Origin: Tubiluchus corallicola
Lineage: Eukaryota > Priapulida > Priapulimorpha > Priapulimorphida > Tubiluchidae
Length of the DNA: 60,000 nt
Reading direction: 5' to 3'
Assembly: GCA_030141605.1 (NCBI GenBank)
Contig: JAQGDQ010000086.1
Coordinates: 307,418-367,417 of the forward strand
Below are positions 1-25,700 of the stretch, piece after piece. Numbering within the stretch: the stretch's first letter is position 1; each line of letters opens with the position of its first letter. The notes beneath the pieces are model-generated. The model worked only from the letters and a program-made list of their open reading frames with translations, made no database searches and had not been told where the DNA came from. The translations under genes and the position numbers were made by a program.

Positions 1-2110
1 ATGCATGCTTTCTGTTTATCATTCATTTCTTGGGGAAATTGTGAGCTGCATAAGGATTTCGAATGCCACATGTAATCTGCAAATCGCAGGCTGCATCATT
101 TATTAATGAAGATGCAGTTAATTAATAATTAGTGACTAAATATTCTCATCATGGTATAGAGCAGCCACAAGCTCCACCATTAGTTAATTGATCGCTAACA
201 CGGTGCATTAAATTCCAAATCTCACTTAAAAACAGGTGTGTCCACAGATGTTTATCAAACTGGTTTAGTTACTACATTAGTTAAATTGCTAAACAAGTTT
301 ATGTAACATTTACTTATGCAATGGTAATAAAATTCTGTGCATGAATAATACTTTCTAAGAATTAACTATAGTGTAGAATGGACTCTGCAACTTTTGCACG
401 CCATTGGCTTGTTTTCTTGATCCGTGGCAAATAATTGAAAACACTTAAACAAATGGGAGTGCTCAAGTTTGAAGTAATGCACTGAATATTCTTTTCATGT
501 GGCAGCTGCTAGATATTAGCTGTAAAAGTGGTGCTTGCAGCATCAACGAGATATTTCTGTATTTTTGCCAGACAGTCTGATAAGCTTAAACGCAGTCTAG
601 TATTTAGATGTATGTGAATGATTTTTACATCCATGTTGTTGTATTTACAAAGTGTGTAATAGCAACACCGTTGTACCTCATACATGGTGCAGACCAGGTT
701 TCTCTGCCTACTTCATAAAGGTCTAGCTTTTTTGTTTGATTATAAACGTTTTAAAGGCATGTTTGTAGTTTGTACATACAAGATTTTTTGTCCAATTTCT
801 TGTGTTAAATCTACTTTCATATGAGAAATTGGCAGTTACGATTTCGTTTGGTTACAAAAAGTTGTAAATAAAAAGCTAGATACGACTTGATTATTTCACC
901 ACCACAATTTTAGTTTCCATAAATTTTATTTTGAATGCAAGAAGTTGAACACAAGAGTTTGGAAGAAAACTTGTATGTGTGAACCAACTTTAACTCTTTA
1001 TTACTTTTTGTTTCTTGCATGAATTGCTCCTTTGTGCACCTGTCTCCTGTACTGACTTGAACTTCTGTTGTGAAGTTGAATCGTCTAGTGTCGTGACACC
1101 AGGTATACGATCTTTTGAAATATTCTCTGTTTGCATTTGTTTTGTGTTAAGTGTTCCCTATATTCGTTCATACTGCATTAATTGTTATTGTTGTTTTACT
1201 GTTTGCTTAATGCAGAAGTCATTTTTAAATGTGTACTAGTGCCTGTGCTGATGTTGAAGTCGTGGTTTATGTTTTAAGCAGCAGTAATGTTCACAGCCTT
1301 CCAATATTCCCTGCTCCATTTTTGTGTTCCTCTCTTCCACTCAGTAGGTTCAGTACTTCTTGCTGCAGTGGCAGTTTCTGCATTGTAGTAGTTGTACTTG
1401 CTTGCAGCACTTAGGTTATTAGCTTGCAGAACAGTCATTGTATTAGTTAGTAATTAACTATTTTTTGTTACTTTTTTAAACAGAGATTTTCTTGTTTATG
1501 TTCTTTCTGTTATCTCTCTGCTCAATACTTACAGTAGTCATAAATTGCCATGTAGATCCTTTTTTGTGTTTGTGCTAAAAGATATTATTAGGGCAGAAAG
1601 GAAACTAGATAATCAGTCCATTTGTTGCATTAGAGATCGACAGATAGGAATTTACAATTTTTACTTGTAGTAGTGTTTCTTCTTTCATATTATTTTACAT
1701 TTATTATTGCTGCCAAATTTAAGATTTTTTTCAAACATTTAAATTGCTGCTCCTAAAACTTTAACTAAACTTTCTTTAAAATGCATTACGTTTAAACATC
1801 TTTTACACATTACCAAAATGTGTACAGTGCTTGTCTTTAGACTTTTTATTCTAAGTAAAATTCCTTTGGGAAATTTTGTAGATATGCAGAACTTGGCGCC
1901 TGGTTAGAATTTTTAGAAGGAATAGATCACAAAAATCAGTAATATTAATGCTTTGGAGAATGGATGCGGGGCTGTTAAACTCTAAATTGGCAATACTATA
2001 GTTTGCTTCTCGTGGTTGGTAATTCTCTTACTAACTTTCTTTTTATCTATCTTTTTGTCGTGCACTCGTTTATTGCTGTCAACACTGTTTCTTACTCTTT
2101 TGCACGTCAG
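1..2110. other. No exon recognised; probable GFPT intron
   Basis: This stretch is AT-rich and no exon could be supported on either strand. Exon A of GFPT at 2111 starts with two bases of a split codon, so at least one coding exon must lie upstream. The glutaminase-domain exons were not found here, so the stretch is most likely intron of the same gene. I also looked for a third copy of the duplicated exon and saw none. Confidence 0.5.
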
Positions 2111-15348
<13,238 letters not shown>

Positions 15349-15791
15349 AAAACTGAACAAAAGAGTATTGTGAGAATATCACTCGAACCAGCTGCAATAA
15401 GCTTGAAGAAACCTCGGACCAATTTGATTATGAGCTTGTAACCTTTTTTATATAAGCTTCTTTCACTTTGACTAATAAGGTATTGTGTGTTTGGTATTGT
15501 CACTTTTGCAGGTGCATAATGCCCATCTGTTTAATGTTTTTTTGTTAGCTGCACATTTGCTGGTTCACATTTATTGTCTTCTGACTTGTGTTTGGTGTTA
15601 TTTATTAAACCGTTTTACTGTTTTAGAAGCATGATATTGTGTGTTATAATCCTGATTTCACACAGATTTAAACTTCAATTTGCAATAGTTATTAAAAGTA
15701 TTTGGCAGAAACGTGCTATATTTTTTGACTAATGTGGTTTATGCTAGCACTGTTTTATGGAAAATGTATCCATTTCCATACCCCAGTAAAA

Positions 15792-15797
15792 AATAAA
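15792..15797 (+). terminator. GFPT1: Candidate poly(A) signal for the beta last exon
   Basis: AATAAA lies about 445 nt after the beta stop. A second AATAAA at 16148-16153 is an alternative. Either would end the long GFPT transcript. Confidence 0.4.
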
Positions 15798-16153
15798 TGA
15801 CTTGTAACTAAAAAGACAAAAATGTTGCTAAATTTGATATATCAGGATCTTTTACTTAATCACCTTGTTTTTTTGAAGCAGTCATTTTGTTATTGAGTTC
15901 TTGTGCATATATTTTTGTTTCACTATCTACTCTTCTGTTGGGTGTGTTTATACTAATGTTTATAATAATGCTTGTTAATTATTGTTGTTGTTATTATTAA
16001 TGCCTGTGTAATTATTTTAAAACTTGTGCTAGGTTTTGTTATGATTCTCATTTAGTTTGAAATTTCTGTGATTAATGTCTTAACTCTGTAAAACTATAAG
16101 TTTTTTTTTTGTTTGGTATTTTTGGTGTCAGAAAAGTGCTACAAACCAATAAA

Positions 16154-18268
16154 CTTTATTCTGTGATGATGCAAATTGATGTTTACAGTCTTTCTGTATC
16201 AATGGTCTTTTTGCATTTTACAGTAACTATTATGATGTTAATAACAACACAAAATCACGCAGTTTGCAAAGAAACGAATGGAATTTTGTAGCTAATATGT
16301 ACAGGGTATTTTGGCAGACAGTCGTAAGATCTTGCAAAAACTGAAATTGTGTTGGCGAACAATGAACATCAGGTGTCAGGTGTTGAATGAATTTCACATT
16401 TTAGCTGAAAGACCCGAACTTTGGCTGTTTTTTCAACAAAAATGCTGTCAGCTAATACTATCATGCAACGACTTGTTTCAGCATGAAAGAACAAAGTACT
16501 GAAAGAGCAAGTTGTTGCTATACAATTCAGGGAAAACATAGTACACTGCCTAAATAATATTTCATAATTCTGAAAGGAATCTGAGAAACATTAGCCATTT
16601 TTCGACATAAATATTTTAAAAATATTCTGACACAAAGACGTTTGCGTTGCCAATTTTTTGTTACCACGACACTAAATCAAGATAGTAAGGTGAGGTAAGG
16701 TCAAGTAAAGGTGGTGACTTTAAATTCTTGAAAAGTTGAATAGCGACAAAAAAGTTTTTGATTAGCAAAGTTGTTTTACGCTGTATTAACAATATACGCC
16801 TGATATGCAATATAATTTTATGCTGCTGCTGACAAGTAGTTACCATCTACTTCGCGATTTCGTAACAGACTGAACGCACCCAATGCTCAACACTAGATTT
16901 GGTTCATTTAAGAAGCACTTCTTACCTATAATGCATTATTAATTCTGAAAATCAAATACTGCAAAAGTGTGTCGGTAATTGTCGCTATTTACAGGGCCAC
17001 AGATACAAATATTCTTGTGCTAAATAGACTGATGCAAGGCCGCTAAATAGACTGATGCAAGGCCATGGTATGGTTACAGTCTAATGGTTAATTATCTGTA
17101 TGGTGTTTTGTACAGCTTTGTTATTATAAAGTCAGCCTCTGTATCTGTAAAGATGAGCGTGAACTTATTTAGCCTAAAGCGAAATTGTACAAGTTCTAAG
17201 ACTTGTTTACCATTTTAGTGTGCGTTATAAAAGATAGAATATCTGGTTTATTGAGTGTGAACGCCATTAACGTGTTGAAACATCAGATACATAACATGCA
17301 GCTTATAAAGCAATTGAAGTTAGAATTGACTTTTCAATAATTTTCTTCAGCTCGGTTTGCTGCTTTAGCTGATAGGAAAGGGAGTGAGAAAATATTCGCC
17401 ATCAAGACACAATAGCCTAGTTCCACTAAACCTGTGTTTGTTTTCCGTTTCGATACAGTGGTCTAGCGTGCAGCGGTACAGTAGGTAAAGGGTGCACTTG
17501 CAAAGGGGTGACTGCTTGCTATTTGGATTAATCATGAAAATTGTTTAGCTATATCAGAAAATTCAGTGGTTCAGTATTGATCCTCGGTAACAGTTTGCAG
17601 TTATTTCGTTTGCTAAGCGATTAAAGTGCATTTTCGCATGTGTATAAAACGACGAAGGCGTAACTCATTACACGTATAAGTCAAAGCTAAGCTGTAGTTC
17701 CTCGTACTTTGCAGTGATCGAGTTTGCAGTTTGAACTGTTTTCTTGTCACTGTAGTGTGTTCAGCGTATTGTACTAGAATTTAAATCGTATTATAAAGTT
17801 ACCTTTCGCAATTTGATGCGAGTTACACATTTATATATCGTTGGCACAGCGAGAGTTATGTATTTTTGTAAAAAATACTACAGGCGTCTTTCTTTGTATT
17901 TTTGCTGAGTACGACCAAAATACCTGGTAAATTGAGGTACCCGGTTATGGTTAGAAAAAAGTTAAAAGTTGAACAGAGTTAAGTTGCGTTTACCAAACAC
18001 CCGGAATGCGTTATTGGCTTGCATATCCAGCTGTGATATCCTTTTAAAAATCATTAGGAATAGCTGCAGAAAAAATAAGGCAGGTCTGATAGATGGGTTC
18101 AATAACACATCCCGTGATGAGAAAAATAAATGCGTCATGTAAAATTTCGTAGGACCCAATGGATTGTCACGATTGTCATCATATATTTTTATAATAAGTA
18201 CATTATCTTATTTTCTATAGGTTTCCATTAAAATTTTCAGACCTGGTCTGGAGAGCTACAACTAGACA
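16154..18268. other. Intergenic region between GFPT and the unknown gene
   Basis: No coding exon was recognised. The part from about 17400 to 17950 is richer in GC and CpG than its surroundings and may be the promoter or 5' untranslated exon of the gene at 18269. A TTTTCTATAG acceptor-like site ends at 18221, just upstream of that ORF. A perfect 23-nt tandem repeat lies at 17019-17064. Confidence 0.4.
17019..17064. repeat. Perfect 23-nt direct tandem repeat (two units)
   Basis: The unit gctaaatagactgatgcaag plus gcc occurs twice back to back without mismatch (17019-17041 and 17042-17064). Perfect identity suggests a recent slippage or duplication event. Confidence 0.9.
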
Positions 18269-18901
18269 ATGAATGAAAACGTGCAATTGATGAATGTTAG
18301 ACGCCTGAGGCAAAGCGGGGATTGTGCTCAATGCTGCAATAGCCGGACTTGCAACTGCTGGTCAGTTGAAGGGCTTGACCAAAGGATTTCCTCACAGGAC
18401 CCGCTTCTTTATCACCAATCTAAGTTACCAAAAGATGTGCCAGACGACAAGTATGTAGATGAAAGTGATTGTGGTCCAGTTATTTTTACAGTGCCCCTCG
18501 ATATACTGAGTAATTTAGGACCAAGTGGAGGGCAGAAATCATGGTTCAAACCTGATACAGGACAATGCATTGCAGTTCCTAAATGGGAGTTGATGCTCCA
18601 AAAGGTGCACAGACCGGGAGGGTATTGGACGTGTGCTAACACAGGATTGCAGTGGATCAGTGGAGAAGTTTTAAATGTAGAGGTTATAACTGGCTCTCTG
18701 AATTGTATATTAAGTGGAAGTTGGATTGAAATAGTGAATTATAATCCGGAAAAAAGTATCCGGCGGATTTACAAAGATGGCGCATTACAGCGAAACAGGT
18801 GGTTAATTTGTTGCATGGCCCAATTAGACAGGCTGCTTGATCCTTCAGCAGGATTTTCATGTGATGGGAAAATTAGGATTAAGTTGTGCTTGCAAGTGTA
18901 A
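18269..18901 (+). CDS. Single-exon protein of unknown function, 210 aa
   Basis: I do not recognise this protein. It is an uninterrupted 210-codon frame in an otherwise intron-rich region. The N-terminus is Cys-rich (CAQCCNSRTCNCW). It continues with a mixed, globular-looking stretch holding CGPVIFTVPLD, SWFKPDTGQC, RPGGYWTCANTG and GSWIEIVNYNPE. I saw no signal peptide or membrane segment. The ATG at 18269 follows a possible 3' splice site at 18221, so an untranslated first exon is likely. The stop comes just where a second open frame (+1, to 19040) carries a Cys-rich, protein-like tail; see findings. It could be an intact gene, a retrocopy or a gene with a C-terminal frameshift. A poly(A) signal lies at 19711. 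Confidence 0.6.
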   Translation: MNENVQLMNVRRLRQSGDCAQCCNSRTCNCWSVEGLDQRISSQDPLLYHQSKLPKDVPDDKYVDESDCGPVIFTVPLDILSNLGPSGGQKSWFKPDTGQCIAVPKWELMLQKVHRPGGYWTCANTGLQWISGEVLNVEVITGSLNCILSGSWIEIVNYNPEKSIRRIYKDGALQRNRWLICCMAQLDRLLDPSAGFSCDGKIRIKLCLQV

Positions 18902-19471
18902 TCATGAATGCTCACACAAACGCAACGAGTACAAACTGACAGGTGAAGTTGTGAAAATTGGTGTCAGCATGCGACAAACTGTGCCCAGTTCTTTTAAACT
19001 CGTGCTTGAAATCAATGGCTTGTATATTATAAAAATGTGAAATATGGCTACGCTTATTAATGCTTTTCAAGAACTTAATAATGTGTGTATCATATAATTA
19101 ATGTTGCTTTTTTTCATCTTGCCATTCCGCTTATCATTGCCTGACACGATGATGTAGCCTCTTCTCTCAAGGCTCAGGTGATGTAGAGTCAAATCTGCTA
19201 GCTGCATTCTGGATAAAACACAAGACCAAATCATGACCGCTACTCTACTGGTGTGTTCAGCGATTGGTTTTCAGTCTTTTTACGATTGTAAGCCTATCCA
19301 TTTTGCTTGTGGCCTTGTTTTTTTCGCGTTGTATAAAAACTGCCACACTTATACATGCTTCTGTGCACACAAGTTTGATTATCAGTTGATAAACACTCTA
19401 CTGGCATGAACAACCAATTACACAGACCTACCTAAATACGTTTGTAATTATATAACCGTTTGTATACATTT

Positions 19472-19477
19472 TTTATT
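19472..19477 (-). terminator. NOL7: Candidate poly(A) signal of the NOL7-like gene
   Basis: TTTATT on + reads AATAAA on minus, about 315 nt downstream of the NOL7-like stop codon. Confidence 0.4.
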
Positions 19478-19710
19478 AACATTAACACTCACCAGCTGTT
19501 CACTATTTGACTGATAACTGTGAACTGTGTTAGCAACTAAAAAAATTTGGTTTTTGGTCTACACATATGCAGTACAACTGCTTCTACAATATAACCTAAA
19601 CAATAATTATGATTTATAATGTGCAGCTCATAAACTATGCAAATAAGAAACCTTTGTTACTTGTGTGAGACTATATTTTTGTGTGAATTCCATTAAACAT
19701 GTGTGTATTG

Positions 19711-19716
19711 AATAAA
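19711..19716 (+). terminator. Candidate poly(A) signal of the unknown gene
   Basis: AATAAA on + lies in the sequence shared with the convergent NOL7-like gene, about 75 nt beyond that gene's stop. Confidence 0.4.
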
Positions 19717-19790
19717 TTTCTCTATCTATCTTATTCTAAAAAACAGTTTCTTAGTTTTCATTTCACTTCTGTGTTGAACTGCGGTTCAGA

Positions 19791-20421
19791 TTATGCAAGT
19801 TGGTTTCCCCCACTAGCCAACTGTTTTTGCTGGTAGGATTTTACTTTAGAATTGGGCATTCGCCGAACGCGTTTTCCATAAATCATGTTCTTTCTGAATT
19901 CGGCTGCAGACTTGGACGACGTTTGCGACTTTTCCAATACATCCAGTGCAAGCACCTTGTACGTAGAACCATCACTTTCTGAGTTTAATGGAATATAATC
20001 TCCAGATGTCACTCTTTTATGTTTTTCTTGAGCATCATGTGTCGATTCACCTAAGCTGCTCTTTCCTGGCAAAGATGTCACCTTATCATGAGGAGAAGTC
20101 TTCTTTGTTTCCTCCTCTAATCTTGACACTGCTTGGAGCAGCTCATCTGGTAACTTCTTGGCCTGCAGCTGTTCGATTTTCCTGCGTTTTTGTTCTACGT
20201 ACTGAGCCTGTCTTTCCTTCCGTTTTTCCTTTCCTCTTTCTTTTTGTTCTCTTACATTCTGTTGTGCTAACTTGGCCATTTTTAAAGAATCAGCTTTACT
20301 GCTGGCAAATGACACGTCGACGGGTGCGCTATCTTCACTGCCACTGTCGGCGTTCTCAGTATCACTGTCATCATCTGGATTTTCTATCGTCATTGTAGTC
20401 AACTCTTTATCGGAGTCATCA
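19791..20421 (-). CDS. NOL7: NOL7-like nucleolar protein (last exon)
   Basis: NOL7 family proteins (yeast Utp16 relatives) are small basic nucleolar proteins linked to the small-subunit processome and pre-rRNA processing. This exon opens after TTATAATTACAG with acidic DDSDKELTTM, followed by DDDSDTENADSGSEDSAPVD and the family block VSFASSKADS. A highly charged helix follows (EQKERGKEKRKERQ, VEQKRRKIEQLQ). The C-terminal NUC129-like motif is FRKNMIYGKRVRR. A possible start ATG is at 20391-20393, giving 200 residues; vertebrate NOL7 is about 257. The exon reads open back to the acceptor and starts mid-codon, so a coding first exon may exist, but I could not find it. It ends earlier than vertebrate NOL7, lacking the basic tail. 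Family assignment rests on motif order and composition. Confidence 0.6.
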
Positions 20422-21910
20422 CTGTAATTATAAAAAAGACAATTGGGGAAGAACTGTGTGTTACGCTAATTGTTGTAAGCATGATGTGTGTACACGTGTG
20501 TTTGATGTGTTCCCATTTTCACTGTTAAAGGTCATGGTGTATAGGTGACGAGCTTTCAAGATTTTAACAAATTAGCCCGATTAGACTTCTTTATGATTTA
20601 AACAGTAAAAGCACTAGTTAGATCTTCACGTTTTAGTTCATATATTAGCACTTCAGAGCATATTAAAAGCTCCCCAGCTTAGTACAAAACAATGAAATAC
20701 CTATAATTATTTACAACAATTACAATTTATGTATTTTTATTATTATTTAAGTCCATTTCGCAAGAATTTATGCTAATACAGCATTGTCAGGATGGTACTC
20801 AAGTAATTTCACAATCCAAATGTGTATTAAATTTGATTTCGCAAGACAGTTAATAATATTTACAATAGCGCATATTATGGTGAATCTTCTAACTCATTTA
20901 GTCACATACGTATAAACACGCAGGTACCCATATTGAAAATGTTATGCACAACGTACTTTGAAAACACCTTTTATACTTTGAAGTTGCTGCACATTCAGAT
21001 TAATGCTTTAACGCACCTTTTACTGTAAAAGGGTACTTAAAAATGTACAAAGTTACAGAACACCTAGTTAAGTTGACTCATAATTAACCAAAAATACAGA
21101 CAGATATTGAATGGCAAATTGAACAGACAGATGAACAGATAAAGTACTAGATTACAACTATTACACTGAGAGCTAAACTGTCACTTAAAGAAATATTCTA
21201 AAACTGTAGTTTTGCTTAATTATGTTACAAAATTATTCCTAATTTTTATTTACAAGTTTTTTGCATTAATATGAATTGTGAAGCCAGTGTGTCTGCAATC
21301 AAGAGAAAAATAGAGAGGCCTAAAGCCTATAACCAGTACCAATTCAATAAACTGAAACATGAATTCCAGTTTTACAATCACAAAAAAATTTGTAATTTAT
21401 ATGATCCCAAGCTATAGGATAAAAAAGTTAATGTAAATTCAATATTGCTGTATCGTCGAATTAAACAATCACAACGTACAGTGCAGCAATAGATTAGTGC
21501 TATACATCAGCGTCATGCTCATGCCGGTCAATTACATTGATCGGTATCAATACTTAGTGTCTAAACTCTAAAGTCTATATTCAATAATAGTATGAGTCAC
21601 TGGAAATTTATGCACAATGATCATTTCTCGCAAAGCACTTAGCAATAATCTTTCATCAAAGCATACCAACACCATTCCATTTTGTCAAATGGATTGTAAC
21701 AATAAAAAAATCACTCTTCATATAATTTATTATAGATCTAATGACAAATACAAGTAGGCCTATGAATTGTTGTGTGAAATATGGATATCAGACATCGTCA
21801 AAGTTTGACGGCATCTTAAAACAGTTACCGGTACTGTATTAAATAAGTTACACATTTGCAATTAACAGCGGGAAAATCATACACATGGTGTATGTGAGAT
21901 CTGATTTGTT
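20422..21910 (-). other. NF-YA 3' untranslated region and NOL7-like upstream region
   Basis: No coding exon was recognised. A TTTATT at 21245-21250 (AATAAA on minus) lies about 660 nt after the NF-YA stop and is a plausible poly(A) signal. The rest would hold the promoter and a first exon of the NOL7-like gene, neither of which could be placed. Confidence 0.4.
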
Positions 21911-22747
21911 CTAAGATGTTGTCATGGCAATACCTTCATGGCCAATCATCTGCTGAAGACCGCCCTCTTGAGATTGTTCAAAAGTAATTGTCTGAGCATT
22001 AGAAGACTCTTCGTGTTCATCTGTTTTTACTTGCACCGTATGAAAACGACCACCTTCACCACGCACTCTCTTCATGGCGTGTTTGTGACGAGATTCGTGG
22101 AGGTATTTCTTTCGCTCTTTAGGAATTCGTCCCTCAGCTTCGAGCTTAGCCCGGGCTTGGCGCCGCTTCAAGATTCGATGATACTGCTTGGCATTCACAT
22201 AGAGTGGTTCCTCCTCGAGAGTCATCTCAGCTGCACCAGGAAGTGCCATGGTGCGCTGCAGTGTCGCAGCACTAGTATTCGCTCCCTGCGGCACCATCAT
22301 AATCACCTGTGCACCAACAGGAATGTTTAGACCATTCGTGCTTGCGGCCGGTAAACTAATTACTTGCGCAGTTGTGTTAGCCGCGGCCTGCCCAGCCACA
22401 TTCAGTTGGGGTGTTGCCCCGGGTGCGTTAGCAAACACAATTTGTTGACCAGCAGCTATAGATGTTGGAACTGCTGATAAATTCACTACACCACTTGAGC
22501 CTTGTGGCTGAAGCTGAATCGCTCCATCTTGGTTCTGTCCAGTAACGGCTGTCTGGTATATTATGTTCTGGCCATCATTAGTTGCCACTTGTGATGGTTG
22601 TGCTGCTACTGTCTGTGGTTGAAGGGCCTGTATTACAAGTTGCTGGCCAGTTGGCAGCTGAACTGTCCCTTGCGGTAGCCCTTGCACAACAACCTGCTGC
22701 CCGAGTGCTTGCTGCAAAACTTGTTGTTGTACACCACTCATTTTCAT
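21911..22747 (-). CDS. NFYA: Nuclear transcription factor Y subunit alpha
   Basis: NF-YA is the sequence-specific subunit of the trimeric CCAAT-box factor, acting in the nucleus with NF-YB and NF-YC. The frame gives 278 residues. The N-terminal two thirds is Gln- and hydrophobic-rich ([34 protein letters not shown]), as in known NF-YA activation domains. The conserved core follows near residues 180-240: [18 protein letters not shown] (NF-YB/C binding helix), then [19 protein letters not shown] and RGEGGRF (DNA binding). The start ATG sits right after a possible acceptor (ATTAGCATCAG), so an untranslated 5' exon is likely. The whole coding region is one exon, although animal NFYA genes are usually split. 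The frame has no disruptions. Confidence 0.96.
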   Translation of the reverse strand: MKMSGVQQQVLQQALGQQVVVQGLPQGTVQLPTGQQLVIQALQPQTVAAQPSQVATNDGQNIIYQTAVTGQNQDGAIQLQPQGSSGVVNLSAVPTSIAAGQQIVFANAPGATPQLNVAGQAAANTTAQVISLPAASTNGLNIPVGAQVIMMVPQGANTSAATLQRTMALPGAAEMTLEEEPLYVNAKQYHRILKRRQARAKLEAEGRIPKERKKYLHESRHKHAMKRVRGEGGRFHTVQVKTDEHEESSNAQTITFEQSQEGGLQQMIGHEGIAMTTS

Positions 22748-25700
22748 CTGATGCTAATTAAGGTAGTCTCACCAATCATAAGCTATAGAAAAAATAATTT
22801 TCCTGTTATAGGCTATTGTTATATCCGGAAATAACCTCACAGCAAGCTAAACAACTTCTTAGGTATACTTCTTCTCTTTCTTTAGTTTCTCTAATTCCAC
22901 AACATTATTAAAAGACAAGCCAATCTCCGGAGAACTTGTCCTCATTTTAATATTTGTGAAAAACGTTGGAAAGTTTTTGCTTATTATCTTTGGCATTTTA
23001 ATTTTGTTTCTGTTTTGTTATAAAGTTTATTAACTAAAATAATTTTTGTTAACTAAAATAATATTTTCGTCAATCGGACTGAAGACGATTTTTTATGCTT
23101 GAATGCCACTGCATAAAATACCAAGTTAAGCTAGGACACCAGACCGAAGCTTAATGGATTTTTTTTTACCAAAATTAAACTGAATTTTGTTGTAATTCCA
23201 TTTGAAATGGATTATAAACTCTATCATATTTTTTGTCATTTTAAATTAACAGTGATTAGTGATATGTGTAAAATTGCAATAGTATAAATGTTTACTAGCT
23301 TGAGTTGTCATTAACACTGCCATGATATTGCGCATTGACATGACTTGTGCACAGACGATGCATTGCATTCAGCGCTTCTAGTTACCACACAGAAACAGAA
23401 AGCAAAATGTCGGCTGTTGTGCTGTGTTCACTGTTTACTATCAGTTTTTTGTAAAAGTTTATAACTTTTTACAAGCATCAAAAGGAAGTATTCGGTTTGT
23501 TTATTGTAATTCTCAGTTGTTAAAAAAGCAACTTCGGTATACCGATCTTCAGTGAACCTTTTATAGTGTTTTGCAACCGAAGTTTTACTGGACAGGGATT
23601 TTATACTGATATTCGGGGAAAAATTTTAGCAATCTCAATATTCAGTGCATCACTACACAAACTTTGAAAAAAATAGCATTTTTCTGTCAATTTTTCTAAC
23701 CACAAAATAAACAAAATCATTAAACTTTAATTTTGAAACAACTACTAAACTTTAACATTTCACAGAGGTCTCTTAGCACCAGTTAAATGCCTGATTGTTG
23801 GTGCAATGTATAATGTATTTTGTAATGTACTGATTCGAGTGTTGTATATAACACCCATGTGATCAGTTGCAGACGTGATTATTTCGATGTGGGTTTCAGT
23901 CTTAAGAAATGAATAAAAGTGACTGATAAGACAGGCACTTTGTCCTTTACTTCAAAACATAGGAGTATGAGGGAGGAAGTGTTTGCCCTGTCAGAGCAAA
24001 TGAAATATAGATTTTAAGAGCAAAAGATTTTCAGGTATTTATTTTCTGGGCAAATACTTGTATAGTAAAATTTCCATATTTTTAATACTGAATACAAAAA
24101 AAATGCTAAAAATGTAAAGCAAAACCGGACCCAATCTTAAACTGTATGTCAAAACAATCTACTCTTTAAAGTATTGAAAGGGAACATACTATTTATCTTT
24201 TCAAAAAAGACTTACGTGAAAGAATTATTACCACACAAATACAATTTCGCATTCCCACCACTAGTTCTTCGCTGTTACATGTATTTTGCCATTCACAGGC
24301 ATGTTAGACAGGCACTAGCACCTGCATTTCGGAAAGGCATTACACAAAAACAGGTACTGTACCGCTCAGTTCAGCTGTGTTAGTTTCTGACGAACTGCAC
24401 ACATTTGACAGCTCATGGGGTGAACACAGCAGTAAATTTGAAATTTTATCTTAAAACATGCCTAATTTTAGTACAACACATTGAATATCTTACAGTAGCA
24501 CTGTACTTCAATTTTTGCTTTCGCAAACACGTGCAACACGCTCGTAGAATATTTTTGCTATTGAAAATTATGTTAGTTTGTGATGTCATCAATAGTAGTT
24601 GGGCTCGCCCGCCGTTAATTAAGTTTTTAATCTATTATTTAATTATCAGAACCACTTTTGCAATATTATCGTGTTAAAGTGTATACTTTTTATTGGACTT
24701 GAAAATGGGGCAGTAGATGAATAATCATCCTGTCTTCCTTTAAAATGCACACGAATAAAATTTGTAAGCTCATGGACTTTAAAGAATGTAAAAGTAAACT
24801 TTCATTTCATTTTCCTAAAAATTTCTGCTAATTTCCACTTGAAAAATAAAAATATTCATAAGGTTTTGCAAAAAAGCTTGCACAAAAAGTTTTGCAAAAC
24901 TCATACTGTGCATTTCAGCATCAAACTTAAAAAATTTTACGTTCATTGCAATGTTGTTGTATCATTTGGAATAGGAATTCTGACTAGAAGGAATTGTAAA
25001 TTACGTTCATTAAACACCGGTCATTACCCTTGGCTTAAATTTTGCTTAAAATAACATTTCCAACTTTCTCTTGTCTTCATAGTCGGGGTTAGGTGATCCA
25101 TGTCGTAGGTTGCAAATCGGCCTCACAAGTTGACTAGCCTAGTACTTCTGTTCATCTAAATCTGGCCCTTAGTAGGCCTATAAATGTTTTGTTTTTTTTA
25201 GACATTTCTCAGTTCATACCCTCTGTAAGTATGCACAATGCTGTTTGCACTTATTTGGAAAGCATATAGGCTAAGGTAAGTTAGAAAATTTTCAGGGCAA
25301 ATTCCTTCTGCCCCCCCCCCCGTGAAACATCCTCCCGCCTATGCTTGAAAAAGCTGAAAGCTGTTACAAAATTTAAGGTCACGTCATTACTCAAACTGTA
25401 GTGCTTGCTACTTTTTCTATATATAAGCTCCATGTTGACACAACACAAACTATAGTATTAATTAGTAATAGTAAGAATTATTTTAAGAATTTGTAATAAG
25501 CTACCATATCTCTGCAAAAAAATGAATGTGTTGCTATCAATTCACTTCTTTTTATTAACTCTGAAAGAATTATCAAATCACAGTATAACAATAGATACAA
25601 TGCCTGAAGCAAAGAAGAAGGGTAACAAAGAACACATACTGACAAGTGACATAGATTATCTAGTCAGCCACCCCTAAGTAGGTAAGATTGGTGCTATCAC

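Larger units (their letters stand above)
19041..19790. other. Convergent 3' region of the unknown gene and NOL7-like gene
   Basis: There is no coding sequence. It holds AATAAA on + at 19711-19716, for the gene at 18269, and TTTATT (AATAAA on minus) at 19472-19477, for the NOL7-like gene. If both are used, the two 3' untranslated regions overlap by about 240 nt. Confidence 0.4.

Noticed and set aside
1015-1414. Two short overlapping + frames upstream of GFPT exon A
   Set aside because: They are Cys/Ser/Val-rich, as expected from T-rich intron sequence, with no GFPT similarity and no fitting splice sites.
18412-18642. Minus frame of 76 codons inside the unknown gene
   Set aside because: Shorter than the 210-codon + frame it overlaps and without supporting features.
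19800-20398. Two + frames of 60 and 136 codons
   Set aside because: They are antisense shadows of the NOL7-like exon, whose minus frame has coherent family motifs.
21938-22448. Frames on + of 130 and 66 codons
   Set aside because: Antisense shadows of the strongly conserved NF-YA core.
23260-23655. Possible MITE with ends tagtgatatg and tgcatcacta
   Set aside because: End similarity is partial and no target-site duplication was found, so it is mentioned only within the intergenic entry.
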